A DNA stretch of 64,000 nt, taken from Chionoecetes opilio. Its lineage: Eukaryota; Arthropoda; Malacostraca; Decapoda; Majidae. A program made the translations under genes and the position numbers. The notes below the pieces were generated by a model. The model was not told the origin of the DNA. It did no database searches and worked only from the letters and a program-made list of their open reading frames with translations. The stretch spans positions 17,501 to 81,500 of the forward strand of contig JACEEZ010016301.1 of the NCBI GenBank assembly GCA_016584305.1, written 5' to 3'. Shown here one piece after another: positions 47,818 through 57,795 of this stretch; within the stretch, counting starts at the first letter, position 1; each line of letters starts with the position of its first letter.

Positions 47818-48455
47818 AAGCGAAAGGGTTTGTGTGTTTTGTGTGTTTGTTGTGTGTGTGTGGTGTGTGTGTGTGTGTGTGTGTGTGTCCCGGATAGGTA
47901 CCGCCCCCCGTCCCCAATCCCCCATATGGGACAGTTTTGGAAACCCGCTCGACCAGGGGGAACTTTTAAGCCCACTTATGAGAATCCGATACCTTTTTTT
48001 TTTTTTTTTTTACAGCCTATTGCGAGAATTGTGGAAAAAAAAATGTGGGTTTCGAGAAGGAGGAAACCTTTATGTAGGGGGATGGGTAATGGGTGAGGAA
48101 TGGGTGGGGGGATGGGGAAAGGGTGGGGGTGATGGGGGTGAATGGGTGGGGGTGAGGGTGGGAATGGGTGGGGGGGGAGGGTGATGGGTGAGGGAATAGG
48201 TGGGGGGGATGGGTGATGGGTGAGGATGGGGGGTGGGGATGGGTAATGGTGAAAGGGAAAGGGTGGGGGGGGATGGGTAAAGGGTGAGTGAATGGGTGGG
48301 GGGTGAGGGTAAGGGGTTTACATACATTTCTACATCCTAATTTCGGGAAAATTGAAGGGGGTTCTGGAGATCTGTGTTTGGGGGGCCAAAGCCCCCCAAT
48401 AGCCCCCCCAGGGCTAGCCAAAAAATCCGCCAGAGGCGGCTTTGCGGCTATAAAA
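47818..48455 (+). repeat. Composite dispersed element, copy 3 (poor quality)
   Basis: Same block order as 3,941-4,670: GT microsatellite, CCGCCCCCCGT, CCATATGGGACA, TTAAGCCCACTTATGAGA, poly-T, GATGGGTAATGGGTG minisatellite, CTACATCC-TAATTTC-GG, and GCTAGCCAAAAAATCCGCC. Many single-base indels in homopolymers separate it from copies 1 and 2. Confidence 0.85.
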
Positions 48456-50954
48456 AAAATAAAATTTCCCACCGGAAAAATCGTCCATTTTGATGTTCCA
48501 AAATATAAAGCAAGGAGAACACCAAAGCTGGGAAAAGATACGCAAGAAAGTGAAAATAATCAAGAAAAAGAAAAGTACCTAAACGTGTTTCAAATTTGCT
48601 TTTTTTGAATACGTTAAAAACCCTAAAAACAGGTTGAAAATTTAGGGAATGCAAAAAAAGGGTTCCATATTTCAAAAAGGGGGAGAGAAGTACAAAAGAG
48701 ACGGGACAGCCTAGTATACCCTATACCTTGTTAAAACTAAACCCGCTAAAAACATTCTGAAATTACACAAAAAAAAAGAAAAATAAAATTTGTACCAAAA
48801 ATTTTTTTATTAAATTTTTTTTAAAGAAGCTAGGGATAAAATTTTTTTGTTGTAAGCATGAATGGGAAATCCCTGGGAACATGGGGTTGTTTAATGCATA
48901 TTTTGCTTAAATCATGATTTCCAGGAAAAATGTGTGTGTTAGAAAGGAGAGGTGTATTCAAAATTTTATAACACACCTTTTATTATGACAAAAAGTAAAA
49001 AACGAGCATCCAAAATAACGCCTTACATGGGGTTCTGACAGGGTCCTCGTCTCTCTCCTCCCTTTTCCTAGAAGAAAAAAGAAAAAAGATAATAAAACAC
49101 CCCTTTGTAGGGTGTCTGTATTTTATTGGGAAGATACGTTTTTGCTTTTTTTTTAATTTCAGATAAGCAGTGTGGGCTTACAAGTAAATGCAACACTCCC
49201 AACTGCTCCGGTCACCGGGGGAAAGGGGGGGTGGTGGTATTCCCGTTATGTTGATAAAATTTGGGTCACTTGTTGCAGCACCCATGCTAGTGTGGACGTA
49301 CCCAAAATCTAAACCTTTCCCAAAAAAATCATATTTTTCTCATTCACCCTTTCTTTATTACAGATTAGAGGTTTTTTTACTATCTATCTTCTATACACCG
49401 AGAGGTCCTTACGACTTGACGGGACCCCACCGACCGGTCATAAAAAGAACTGGACGTAAGTCTGCCTATGTTATATATTATTATTTTAAAAATATATATA
49501 TTATAATTATATTAATATATTTTATATATATATATATATATATTATTAATATATTATATATCTATATTAAAATATTATATATATATTTTAAACCCTTTTG
49601 CCCCCCCCATAAACCACTTTTTTCCCCAAAAAGGAAAGCAAAGTTCCCCTGCGCTAATGCGGCCATATTTGCCACGAGAGGTCGGCAGAGAATGCGATCA
49701 GCCATGGTATATTACTAAAAGGGGTCGGAGTGATCTGTGTTTAGCATAGTTCCAGGCCAAATTTTTTAACTGTGTTTCAAAATAATGCATATACTAAAAA
49801 AAGGTTTGGGTTTAGAGAAAATGACTGGGGGGAACAAGAAGCGTTGTTGCTGCCAAAAGGCCGTGTCAGAGTAAAAATCTCCCCCCCCCTCTCTGCTCTC
49901 CCTTTTAAAAGTCTGATAAAAAGTCTCGGGGACGCCCTCCCCCGCACCCCCGGGTCAACCCCTCAAGACTCCCTTCCCCCCACCCATGGAAAAGACAAAA
50001 ACCCACATATTGAGTCGCCCTTTAAACCCCCTCGGGCCACAAAGTTTCACAACAGTTAAAAGGATATAGAAGGGAGGCAAAAATAGTGTTGGGAATTTTC
50101 GCGGGAAAGAGTATTGTTGATAAAAGGAATAGTGAAACAAAGAGGTGTTAAAATTTTATTTTAAGGATGTAAACGGGGGAGAGGGAGGTGTAGATCTTGG
50201 GGAGGCTGTCTTACACAAAGGATGGGGAAAGGGGTGTGGTTTGTAGTTTATTTTTACAGCAGTCTTGTACAAGTGGGGGCAAAGGTGCGCCGGTGGTGTC
50301 CTTTGGCGCTTGAATTACCTGGTGGTGTTTTCAGTTGTGTCGGGAAGGAAAGTCAGGTCCGCTCGGTCACCTCGGGCCTCTAATCCTGGTCCCAGACATG
50401 GGGGTGGCCAAGCCCATGCGTGTGTAGGTGCGTGTGTGTGTAGCGCCCCTAAAGTGGTAAGCAGGGTGGGGTAGGAGCAGCTGGCGTTTGTCCCCCTCGA
50501 CCCTCATCCTACCCCGTAAACCTACGGATAAGGAAACTGTATGAAAAAAGTGCTGTAAAAAGGTTTCAATGGTACCGTAGACGGGCAAAAGTCTTTCAAA
50601 CCCCGGGACCCAAAACCAAACCCATCATGGGGCCACACCGTCCCCTCAAGGCCAATCACACCACCCTCTGGTGAAATTGGGGACAGGGCCTCTCTCAATC
50701 CTTAAATTTCTTACTACAAAAAAAAAACGTGTTACCTAAAGGGCGCCCCGTCACGGCTCCAAACATCCGTCCTGTCACGTACGGTTTCTGGGGAAGAAAT
50801 TTTAACGTAAAGAGACGTGCCGTGCTGATAATGTCGTTTTTCAAAGGGTTTAGTACCCAAACAATGTCTTTTAGAGTTCCCCCCCCATATCTTTATCCAA
50901 CAGAAGTGCTTTAATTTCAAATTTTTTCAAACCCCTAGGCACCATGCTGCTTAG
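48456..50954. other. Unannotated, low-quality-looking sequence
   Basis: AT-rich with many homopolymers and TA runs (49,490-49,590). No open frame has a recognisable domain. Boundaries of any elements are unclear. Confidence 0.35.
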
Positions 50955-50989
50955 AGGGTGAGCAGGAACTGCCGAAAAAAGAGGAACCT

Positions 50990-51160
50990 GACGAAGTGTG
51001 AAACGGGCACGGCGACGGAACGCTGCCGGTTTTTAGAGTGTGAAAAAAGCCTTCCCTACAGGTACCTTCCTGAAGAAGACTAATCAACCCTCGCGACTGT
51101 ATAATTCATAGGTTAAAACCCGGGGAAATTCGCGTCCGACAACGGTCCCTTTAAAATTAC
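50990..51160 (+). repeat. Dispersed SINE-like repeat, copy 1
   Basis: CCTTCCTGAAGAAGACTAAT, CTCGCGACTGT and an AACAAC-type tail match 55,020-55,155 in the same orientation. Confidence 0.65.
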
Positions 51161-51289
51161 AACCCAAAAACAACAAGTAGAGAGGTTACCTTTCAGTGTT
51201 TTCTAAATAGCTTCTTAATTTTTTTTATTGGACAACCCCCCAATTTTGAGGCCCAAAATTAGTCCCCTGAATGTTTTTATGTGTTTTTT

Positions 51290-51662
51290 AATTAATCTGG
51301 CCCCTTGTTTTTGTCGGAAAATCATGTTTTTTTTACATGTGTGTGTATGGGGGGGGCAAACCCGCCCTCCAGGTCTGCCCCGCAAACATTGCTACGCTTC
51401 ACAGTGCCATATTATTGGTAATTTTCGTTATTTCTCTATAGCATCTGTTACTAAACCAAACCTCACCTCTAACCTAACCAAATCTGATTTAACCTAACTT
51501 AACTTTCTGGCTGAAGTAACGGTAGATTTTCGATACTACGTGTAATGCCATTATTATTCAATTGCGCCATGGGAAATGGGGCTCAAAATACTCAGAATGA
51601 AGAAAGCTACACGATGATGTAGGTAAGAGTCCTACGACTTTTGAAAGCCTACTACCAAAATA
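51290..51662 (+). repeat. Dispersed repeat family with TTAGG-like core, copy 3
   Basis: Direct match to 32,607-32,972. The first 120 bp show extra G, C and T in homopolymers relative to that copy. Confidence 0.85.
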
Positions 51663-52067
51663 ATACCAATATCTATACTGCAAATTTTCCACAGTCTAAA
51701 CACATAGCAGAAAAGCAGCAAAGGCATACCTACAACATTAAATCTAAGCTATATGTCATAGGTAGCAAACTATTAGAATATCAATTCGTGGGGCATCAGC
51801 AATATATTATGATTTATGACCGATTTTGGTTACACTCATTCTCTTTACATTTTAACTAGCATAATTTTTCATTCACATTCATTGCACTGTGAATATTGTA
51901 TTTAGGTACAGGCTCATAATCATTTGCTTTCCCCTACAAATCTTTTTTTTTTTTAATAACTTGATAATTTTACGAAAACAAAAATTTTCCCTCAAAAGCA
52001 TCAATATTTTTTTTCTTCTCAAAACCTCTTTGTAAAATAGGGGTGCGTCTTATGCGCCGGCAAATAC

Positions 52068-52070
<3 letters not shown>
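51663..52070. other. AT-rich DNA; a TIR-like end lies at 52,025-52,068
   Basis: The minus strand reads ATACCGTATTTGCCGGCGCA then TAAGACGCACC. This resembles the ends of the element at 53,130-53,685 and abuts the TA tract. No partner end was found. Confidence 0.5.

Positions 52071-52139
<69 letters not shown>
52071..52139. repeat. (TA)n microsatellite
   Basis: About 69 bp of pure TA. Confidence 0.96.
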
Positions 52140-52143
<4 letters not shown>

Positions 52144-52146
52144 CTT

Positions 52147-52631
52147 TACATTTGTGCCTATAGCGCCTGTAGGCAGTGACTACTAAGGCCCGGATGGTAG
52201 GCCCTGGAGGTTCACTTGAGGGCTGTGATGGTTGGCCCTCGCCCGTGGTGGCGCAGGCAGAATGATAAAATAATATGTGTAATGATATCATAATCTTCTT
52301 AAAGTCATATTTTATCAACATTTTCGTTGTTAATTATTGTTATAACCATCGTATCACCGAGTTCGATCCCCAATGAGAACTAAAATCTTTCTGCACCATC
52401 GAGTGGCCTAAGAACACCCACATGCCCTGCCCATTAACTCTACCTTCAATTGCGAGTGCATCGGAGGACACAGGGGGGCGGCATGAGCCTCTAATCACAG
52501 GCGTCACTATAAAAATCCTGCCTGCGCCACCACGGGCGAGGACCAACCATCACAGCCCTCAAGTGAACCTTCAGGGCCTACCATCCGGGCTTTAGTAGTC
52601 ACTGCCTGCAGGTGCTGTGGGCACAAATGTA
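52147..52631. repeat. 114-bp inverted repeat with 257-bp spacer
   Basis: Arms 52,147-52,260 and 52,518-52,631 match at about 94% (e.g. GGTTCACTTGAGGGCTGTGA and CTCGCCCGTGGTGGCGCAGG). The spacer contains a tRNA-like B box GAGTTCGATCC near 52,360. TA tracts lie just outside both arms. Confidence 0.88.
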
Positions 52632-52740
52632 ATAAAAAAAAAATAAAAAAAAAGAGAAGAGAAAAAAATCAGCATTTACCTCCAGTCGTAAAGTCGAACA
52701 GTTGTAAGTTGCACAGGTCGTAAGTCGGCGAATAGTTGTG

Positions 52741-52848
<108 letters not shown>

Positions 52849-53129
52849 ATATTATACACAGTACCCTCCCGAGTTTCGCGCTCAGTTTCTTCCGAAGGCA
52901 TAGCGCTAAACTCGAGGATCGCGAAATTCGGGGTATTGAAAACACTGGGAGAAAAAAAAAAAAAAAAAAAAAAAAACTGAAAATCATTGACATTTCATTT
53001 CCTTACTCTGGAGCCCTGGGTCCGCTAGCACTAAGCCTTCAATTTCGTTGTACATCAACAAGAAACAGAATCAGAAGGAATTTGACCATTAAAAACACTC
53101 TTTAGCTCATGTCACGTGCAATATTTACC

Positions 53130-53685
53130 GTATTTTATGGCTTATAAGACGCTGCATCTTGGAAGACACACCCTGATTTTATTAAGAAATTTATAAGAAA
53201 GAAAATAAAAATAAACAGATTTTCTACCGGTAGGCGGTAGTAAACTCTACCAATTTTCTCGGTAGGCGGTGGTCCGCAGTGTCATTCTGTTGCTCTGTTT
53301 CTATGTTCTTTGGCGTACCGTACAACTTTTAGCTTGTATGCGAGTATTATTAAATAGTTTTGATGAATTCGCCTTGGGTGATCATTTCCAGGACTGAAAA
53401 GAGTTTGTGATACATGTGACAGCCTGGTGGTAAATGATACATCAACACTAGCAGACGATAGATGGTGCTGTTGGCGGCGTCAATCTGCTGAGCCTCCGAG
53501 GCAGAATGTAAACATCACAGCGTGAGGACAGATTAGTTGATTTGAATGTCTTATGGTATTTGAAATATTTTTAACAATTAAGTACTGAGATACTGAGTAC
53601 TTAACAACATTCGTCTTGGAAGACGCATGAGTATTTTTCAGAATTTTTTTTGGGGGAAAAAGTGCGTCTTATAAGCCGTAAAATA
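53130..53685. mobile_element. TIR MITE with TTATAAGACGC ends
   Basis: Left end TACCGTATTTTATGGCTTAT-AAGACGC; right end inverted TACGTATTTTACGGCTTAT-AAGACGC. A TA target is likely. CTTGGAAGACGCA/ACA is repeated inside both ends. No transposase is seen. Confidence 0.7.
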
Positions 53686-53779
53686 CGTATGTATATATAT
53701 TGTTCTTCAATAATATTTTCATTGCAGCTACGAAGGTGAGGTAGAGGTCAGTAGAGTTTGCAAATTGTACACGTTATTG

Positions 53780-53923
53780 TATCTCTTACGAATTTCGACC
53801 AGAATTCGGCCAAATAGTTTGGCCGTAAAGTTCCCTTTTTATACGGCCAAACAAAACTGTTCACGCCCAAATTTCAAGAATTTGGCCAAAAAATCTGCCA
53901 CCTGGCAACCCTGGTCTAAGGCA
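53780..53923 (-). mobile_element. One hAT-like end
   Basis: The minus strand begins CAGGGTTGCCAGGTGGCAG, then TTTTTTGGCCAAATTC. It is similar to the ends of the 16,852-21,148 element. The partner end was not identified. Confidence 0.5.
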
Positions 53924-54289
53924 TCGCGCGTGATGCCTACAGTAGGAAGACGTGTCCCGTACGTGTACGAGACTAGATTACGAGTGTACACCACTCCTAG
54001 CCCTCCCGTACGGACAGCAGCCAGGGTAGGTTAGGTTAACGAATCTTAACCAAGGGTGAAGTTTAGTTTAGCGTTATTAGTTTACCTTAATTTTAAACTA
54101 AACTAAAACTAAACTAGCCTGGCTGCTATACGTGAGGGAGGGCTTGACCCGCAGTCTCGGACTGTGCTGATGGCGATGAGTTGGACCTATGAGTTGTTGG
54201 ACGATGAGTTGAGTTGGAGATGGTGATGAGTTGCTTGCGATGGCAGAATTGCACCTATTTATTCTTATTAGATAATTTTTGTCCGTGAT

Positions 54290-54404
54290 TTTGACCAAAG
54301 TAACAGTTTGCCAAGAAGTTTGAAGGTTAGTAGAAGATAAGTAAGACAAAAGATTAGTCTTTCATAAGGTAGTAAGCGAGATATGGCAGGGGCGATAAAA
54401 CAAA
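54290..54404 (-). repeat. Dispersed repeat, partner of 18,297-18,397
   Basis: Inverse match of about 80% by eye. A short open frame on the minus strand here (TDKNYLIRINRC) is not accepted as coding. Confidence 0.75.
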
Positions 54405-54641
54405 TCTTAACCGAAAAAAACTACCTCCATTAGGAAAAGCATCACATATTAAGCGAAAACAATTTGAACTTGTCTGAAAATCTTGCAACAGTCATAAACT
54501 AAATTTTTACCCTAAAACTTTACCAGGAAATAATAGTCAGTGTCTCAGAAACCAAGGAAGAAAAGAAAATGTATGAAAACAAGTGTGCCGCCCCGCCCCG
54601 CCTGCTCTGCCCCGCCCTGCCAGGAAGATTATTACCCTACC

Positions 54642-54937
54642 CAAACCTTAACCTAACCTAAAGGACCCCTCGACCCCCTCCGGCGGGATTATTAACCTAA
54701 CCGAACCTTAACCTAACCTAACCTCCTAAAGGGTGGAGGGACCTCCGGACGGGGAGGGTGTGTGTATGCACTATTAGACAATTATATAATTTCTTCAATA
54801 TGTATAAAAGTTTTAATAATTAATTAAAGGTTATGCGGAAGTTGATGAATACTGCACAGTATACTGACCAAACAATAATACAGCAAACGTATGTGGTAAC
54901 GGTGTTAGCGACCGCGCAGTTCTCGTCCATTATAACC
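54642..54937 (-). repeat. Dispersed repeat, partner of 17,747-17,985
   Basis: The minus strand matches 17,747-17,985. AACCTAACCTAACC-type runs lie at 54,645-54,725. Confidence 0.78.
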
Positions 54938-55019
54938 GGGAAGCTATCCGGGCGGGGTAGCTAGTCAGATCGCTACACCGTCCACCCATCACGACACCCC
55001 ACCGTCATCTGCCTCACCT

Positions 55020-55155
55020 GTGCCTTCCTGAGGAAGACTAATCAACTCTCGCGACTGTGATTAATTCACAGGTGTACACCAGGGCGAATATCGTCGATTT
55101 CTACAAAACTGCCCTTCAACAACAACAACAACAACCAACTAGTTAGAGAAATATA
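55020..55155 (+). repeat. Dispersed SINE-like repeat, copy 2
   Basis: CCTTCCTGAGGAAGACTAAT, CTCGCGACTGTGAT and a 3' (AAC)n tail; partner at 50,990-51,160. Confidence 0.65.
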
Positions 55156-56040
55156 AGACTAACCTGGGAGGGTTTAGGTATTTTAGGAGAGCAAAATGTA
55201 TGGCATATCTCATAACATCAAAAACGAACGTGAAACTCTCCTCCATAATTACCACATCATCAGATCAGATTAGAGGTGTATTTGTATTTATGAAGAAACA
55301 TACAAGACTTTATGAATATTTTTTTTGTTGTTGTTGGGAGTTTAATGGGGCCGTGCAGGCTGTGGTGCCACAGCCACTAGTGCCCCGAAGGTGCAGTATG
55401 CAGATGGGTTAGCAGGTTAGATCCTGTGCAGTTGGCCCGACTTGTGTAGGAAGGTCCTGGTGTGGTTGAGAATTTTGAAGGCCAAGCCGGGGTCTGGAGA
55501 GCCACCCAGCAAGTCAGCTAGAGTTGGCCTGCGGAGGAGGAGTGGGGATAGAGATTGGAGGATTAAAAATTAAATATTAAATATTTTTTTATTACCGTTC
55601 AGCGGCTTCAGCCTCCGTACGCCTCTCAAACGCTGATTGTTTGTAAACAAAACAACGGCCTGATCTTGAACTTGAGATGGGACCATCAGCGCAAACTGTC
55701 GATGAAGACCTAAGGCGAATTATGGTGAAGAAGCCGTAAGAAGCCGGCTTCTTACCGACTTCTCTCTCGTTTGCGTGCCTCGCCAGAACGGGTGACAGTT
55801 GCCAGCTTCTTGTCGGGGCTCGCCCGCTCGGCGATCACAGCTGATAGCTGTAAACAAAACTACCACACAATGACGATTGATTGATTGATTTAATGCCAAA
55901 AAAAGGTGAATGTGCACACTGACGAATTGTCATCTTCAACTCATATCCAACCACATCTTCTCTCATAAACATACTGAATTAAACGCAATGCTAGTCATTT
56001 CCACAATATATACCTATCAGCTGCTCTACCGTAAATAACA
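55156..56040. other. Unannotated DNA
   Basis: A GC-richer block at 55,340-55,560 has no recognised identity. ATTGATTGATTTAATGCC at about 55,880 is shared with 1,012. No gene is seen. Confidence 0.4.
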
Positions 56041-56044
56041 CTAT

Positions 56045-56232
56045 CTGGCTAGCATGAACCTAGAATATACCTGACTTGAAGTCAAGGCAAGGTAGAATGC
56101 TGCGTAATAGAAGGCTAGAGACTAGATTCTACCTCGCTAGCATGAACCTAGAATATACCTGGCTAGCATGAACCTAGAATATACCTGACTTGAAGTCAAG
56201 GCAAGGTAGAATGCTGCGTAATAGAAGGCTAC
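56045..56232. repeat. Duplicated CTAGCATGAACCTAGAATAT block
   Basis: A block of about 85 bp ending AATGCTGCGTAATAGAAGGC occurs at 56,047-56,130 and 56,159-56,232, with an extra partial copy between them. Confidence 0.9.
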
Positions 56233-56247
56233 CCAGCAAACACAAAG

Positions 56248-56273
56248 ACGGAGGGCCTCCGGAGGCCCTCCGT
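56248..56273. repeat. Perfect 26-base GC-rich palindrome
   Basis: ACGGAGGGCCTCC followed directly by its inverse. It is followed by CGGCGG/GGCCGC-type short inverted motifs to 56,370. Confidence 0.92.
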
Positions 56274-56399
56274 ATGTCTTATCGGCGGCCCGACAGAAGT
56301 GTACGACGTAGGGCCGCTGGGAATTTGCTCAGAGGCTCACCGGCGGGCCGCTCCTAGCGGCCCACCGTAGGGCATATGACCATTTGCCGCTGTTATATT

Positions 56400-57359
56400 A
56401 ACTGATTGAGGAAAATTTTAGGGTTTTAAATTTTCCCTAAGAAATTTTGGGCAGATATAGTAATGTTTTTAAGGGGTTTTGCAAAACCCTTTAAACCCCT
56501 GATTAGTAGACAAATTTGGGCGGGTTCAACACTTATAAAAACCATTACTATATAATGCAATATGCTTAAAAAATTTTTAACCCAGAAATATTCCTTTGTC
56601 TTTACCCCAGAAATAATAAAAAAGGAAGGGGCTACGCCCAAAATTTTCTACGGCCCATTGTTTATTTTCATAAGTAAAAAACTTTTCTTTTATTGATTTT
56701 ACATGCTGGTGTACGTGGCCCCTGAAGGGGCGGTGAACAGCCATTTAGAAGGAAAATGGGTTTGCGGCAACAACTAACAACACCCCACCCACTCGGGGGT
56801 TTTCCAACTAACTGTTTATTTTAGGCCCCCTTAACTAGTGCACTTAGTTTATGGGAAAGATCGCCCCCCCAGGGCAAACCCGGGGTAAAACAGGAAACCC
56901 AAATCCCGACATCGGGTTGGGTAACCGGGTTACACAAAAACTAAAAGAAAAACTCCTCCTGGCAACCCGGGGCCAATCCTGACCGGGGCCCGGGCTGCCC
57001 CCCACCCCGGCTCGGACCATCTTCTTTTTTTTTTGCCTTCATAGCTAAACCCCTTTGCTGCGCCCTCCTGAAACCCACGGGGTTGTTTCTATTCGGCCAT
57101 TGGGTAAGCACCTGCTTTTTTTTGTTTTTTACGGGGGTGGGTGGGGTTTTTTTCCCAAATTCATGCTTCGAAATCCTTCTGTGGGGTTTCCCCGGGGCTG
57201 AGTGAAAGTTTTTTCTTCACCCCGGGCCCGGGGGCCAGTTTGTGTCTTAAATATATTTTATTCGCGGGTGCCCTGTGCCCTGTGGGGGAAAGCTACGCCC
57301 CAGGGGCGCGGCTTTCACCCTTTTCCCCCCGGGGCCATTTTTCCCCCCCAGGGCGTCCC
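56400..57359. other. Unannotated, low-quality-looking sequence
   Basis: AT-rich, then increasingly GC-rich, with many homopolymers. No feature was recognised. Confidence 0.35.
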
Positions 57360-57795
57360 GGGCCTGAAAAACCTGGTCTGCCACGTGTAAGCTGAGAGGG
57401 GGCGGGGGGTTTACGAGTTCTCCCAGCCACGCCCCCCCCCCCCCCCCCGGACCCCCCCAAAGGGGTTTGGTGCGGGGGGTTTGGGTTTTGGTCCTGGTCT
57501 CCCAAAGTGAAAAGCTGAAAGGGCGGAGGGTTAAAGTAGTTCTCCCAGCCACACCCCCCCCCGCCCGGCCCCCCCAAAGGGGGCGGGGGTGGGGGGGGTT
57601 TTTGGTGGCCCCCGGGGTCTCCCCTGGCCTGCCACGTGTGCGCGGGAGTTTGGGTGGATTTTTTCCGTCGCTCTTGCGGGTCCCCAACCTTCCCCGCTCC
57701 CCCGCCCGGACCCTCCCAGGGGCCGGGTAGGGGAGTTGGGGCGGTCCTGGCTGCCAGGGTCGACCCCCCCCCCCCCCCCCCCCCGACCATCCACT
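57360..57795. repeat. Imperfect tandem repeat of about 120-bp units, GC-rich
   Basis: CCACGTGT/AAGCTGA-AGGG-GGAGGGTT and GTTCTCCCAGCCAC, a C run, then CCCCCCAAAGGGG recur at least three times. C runs reach 21 bases (57,764-57,784), which argues for unreliable consensus. Confidence 0.6.

Noticed and set aside
54098..54349. Copia-type Gag fragment suggested by VKITDKNYLIRINRCN
   Set aside because: Only a few residues fit, the frame has no further Gag or protease motif, and part of it lies in a noncoding dispersed repeat shared with 18,297-18,397.
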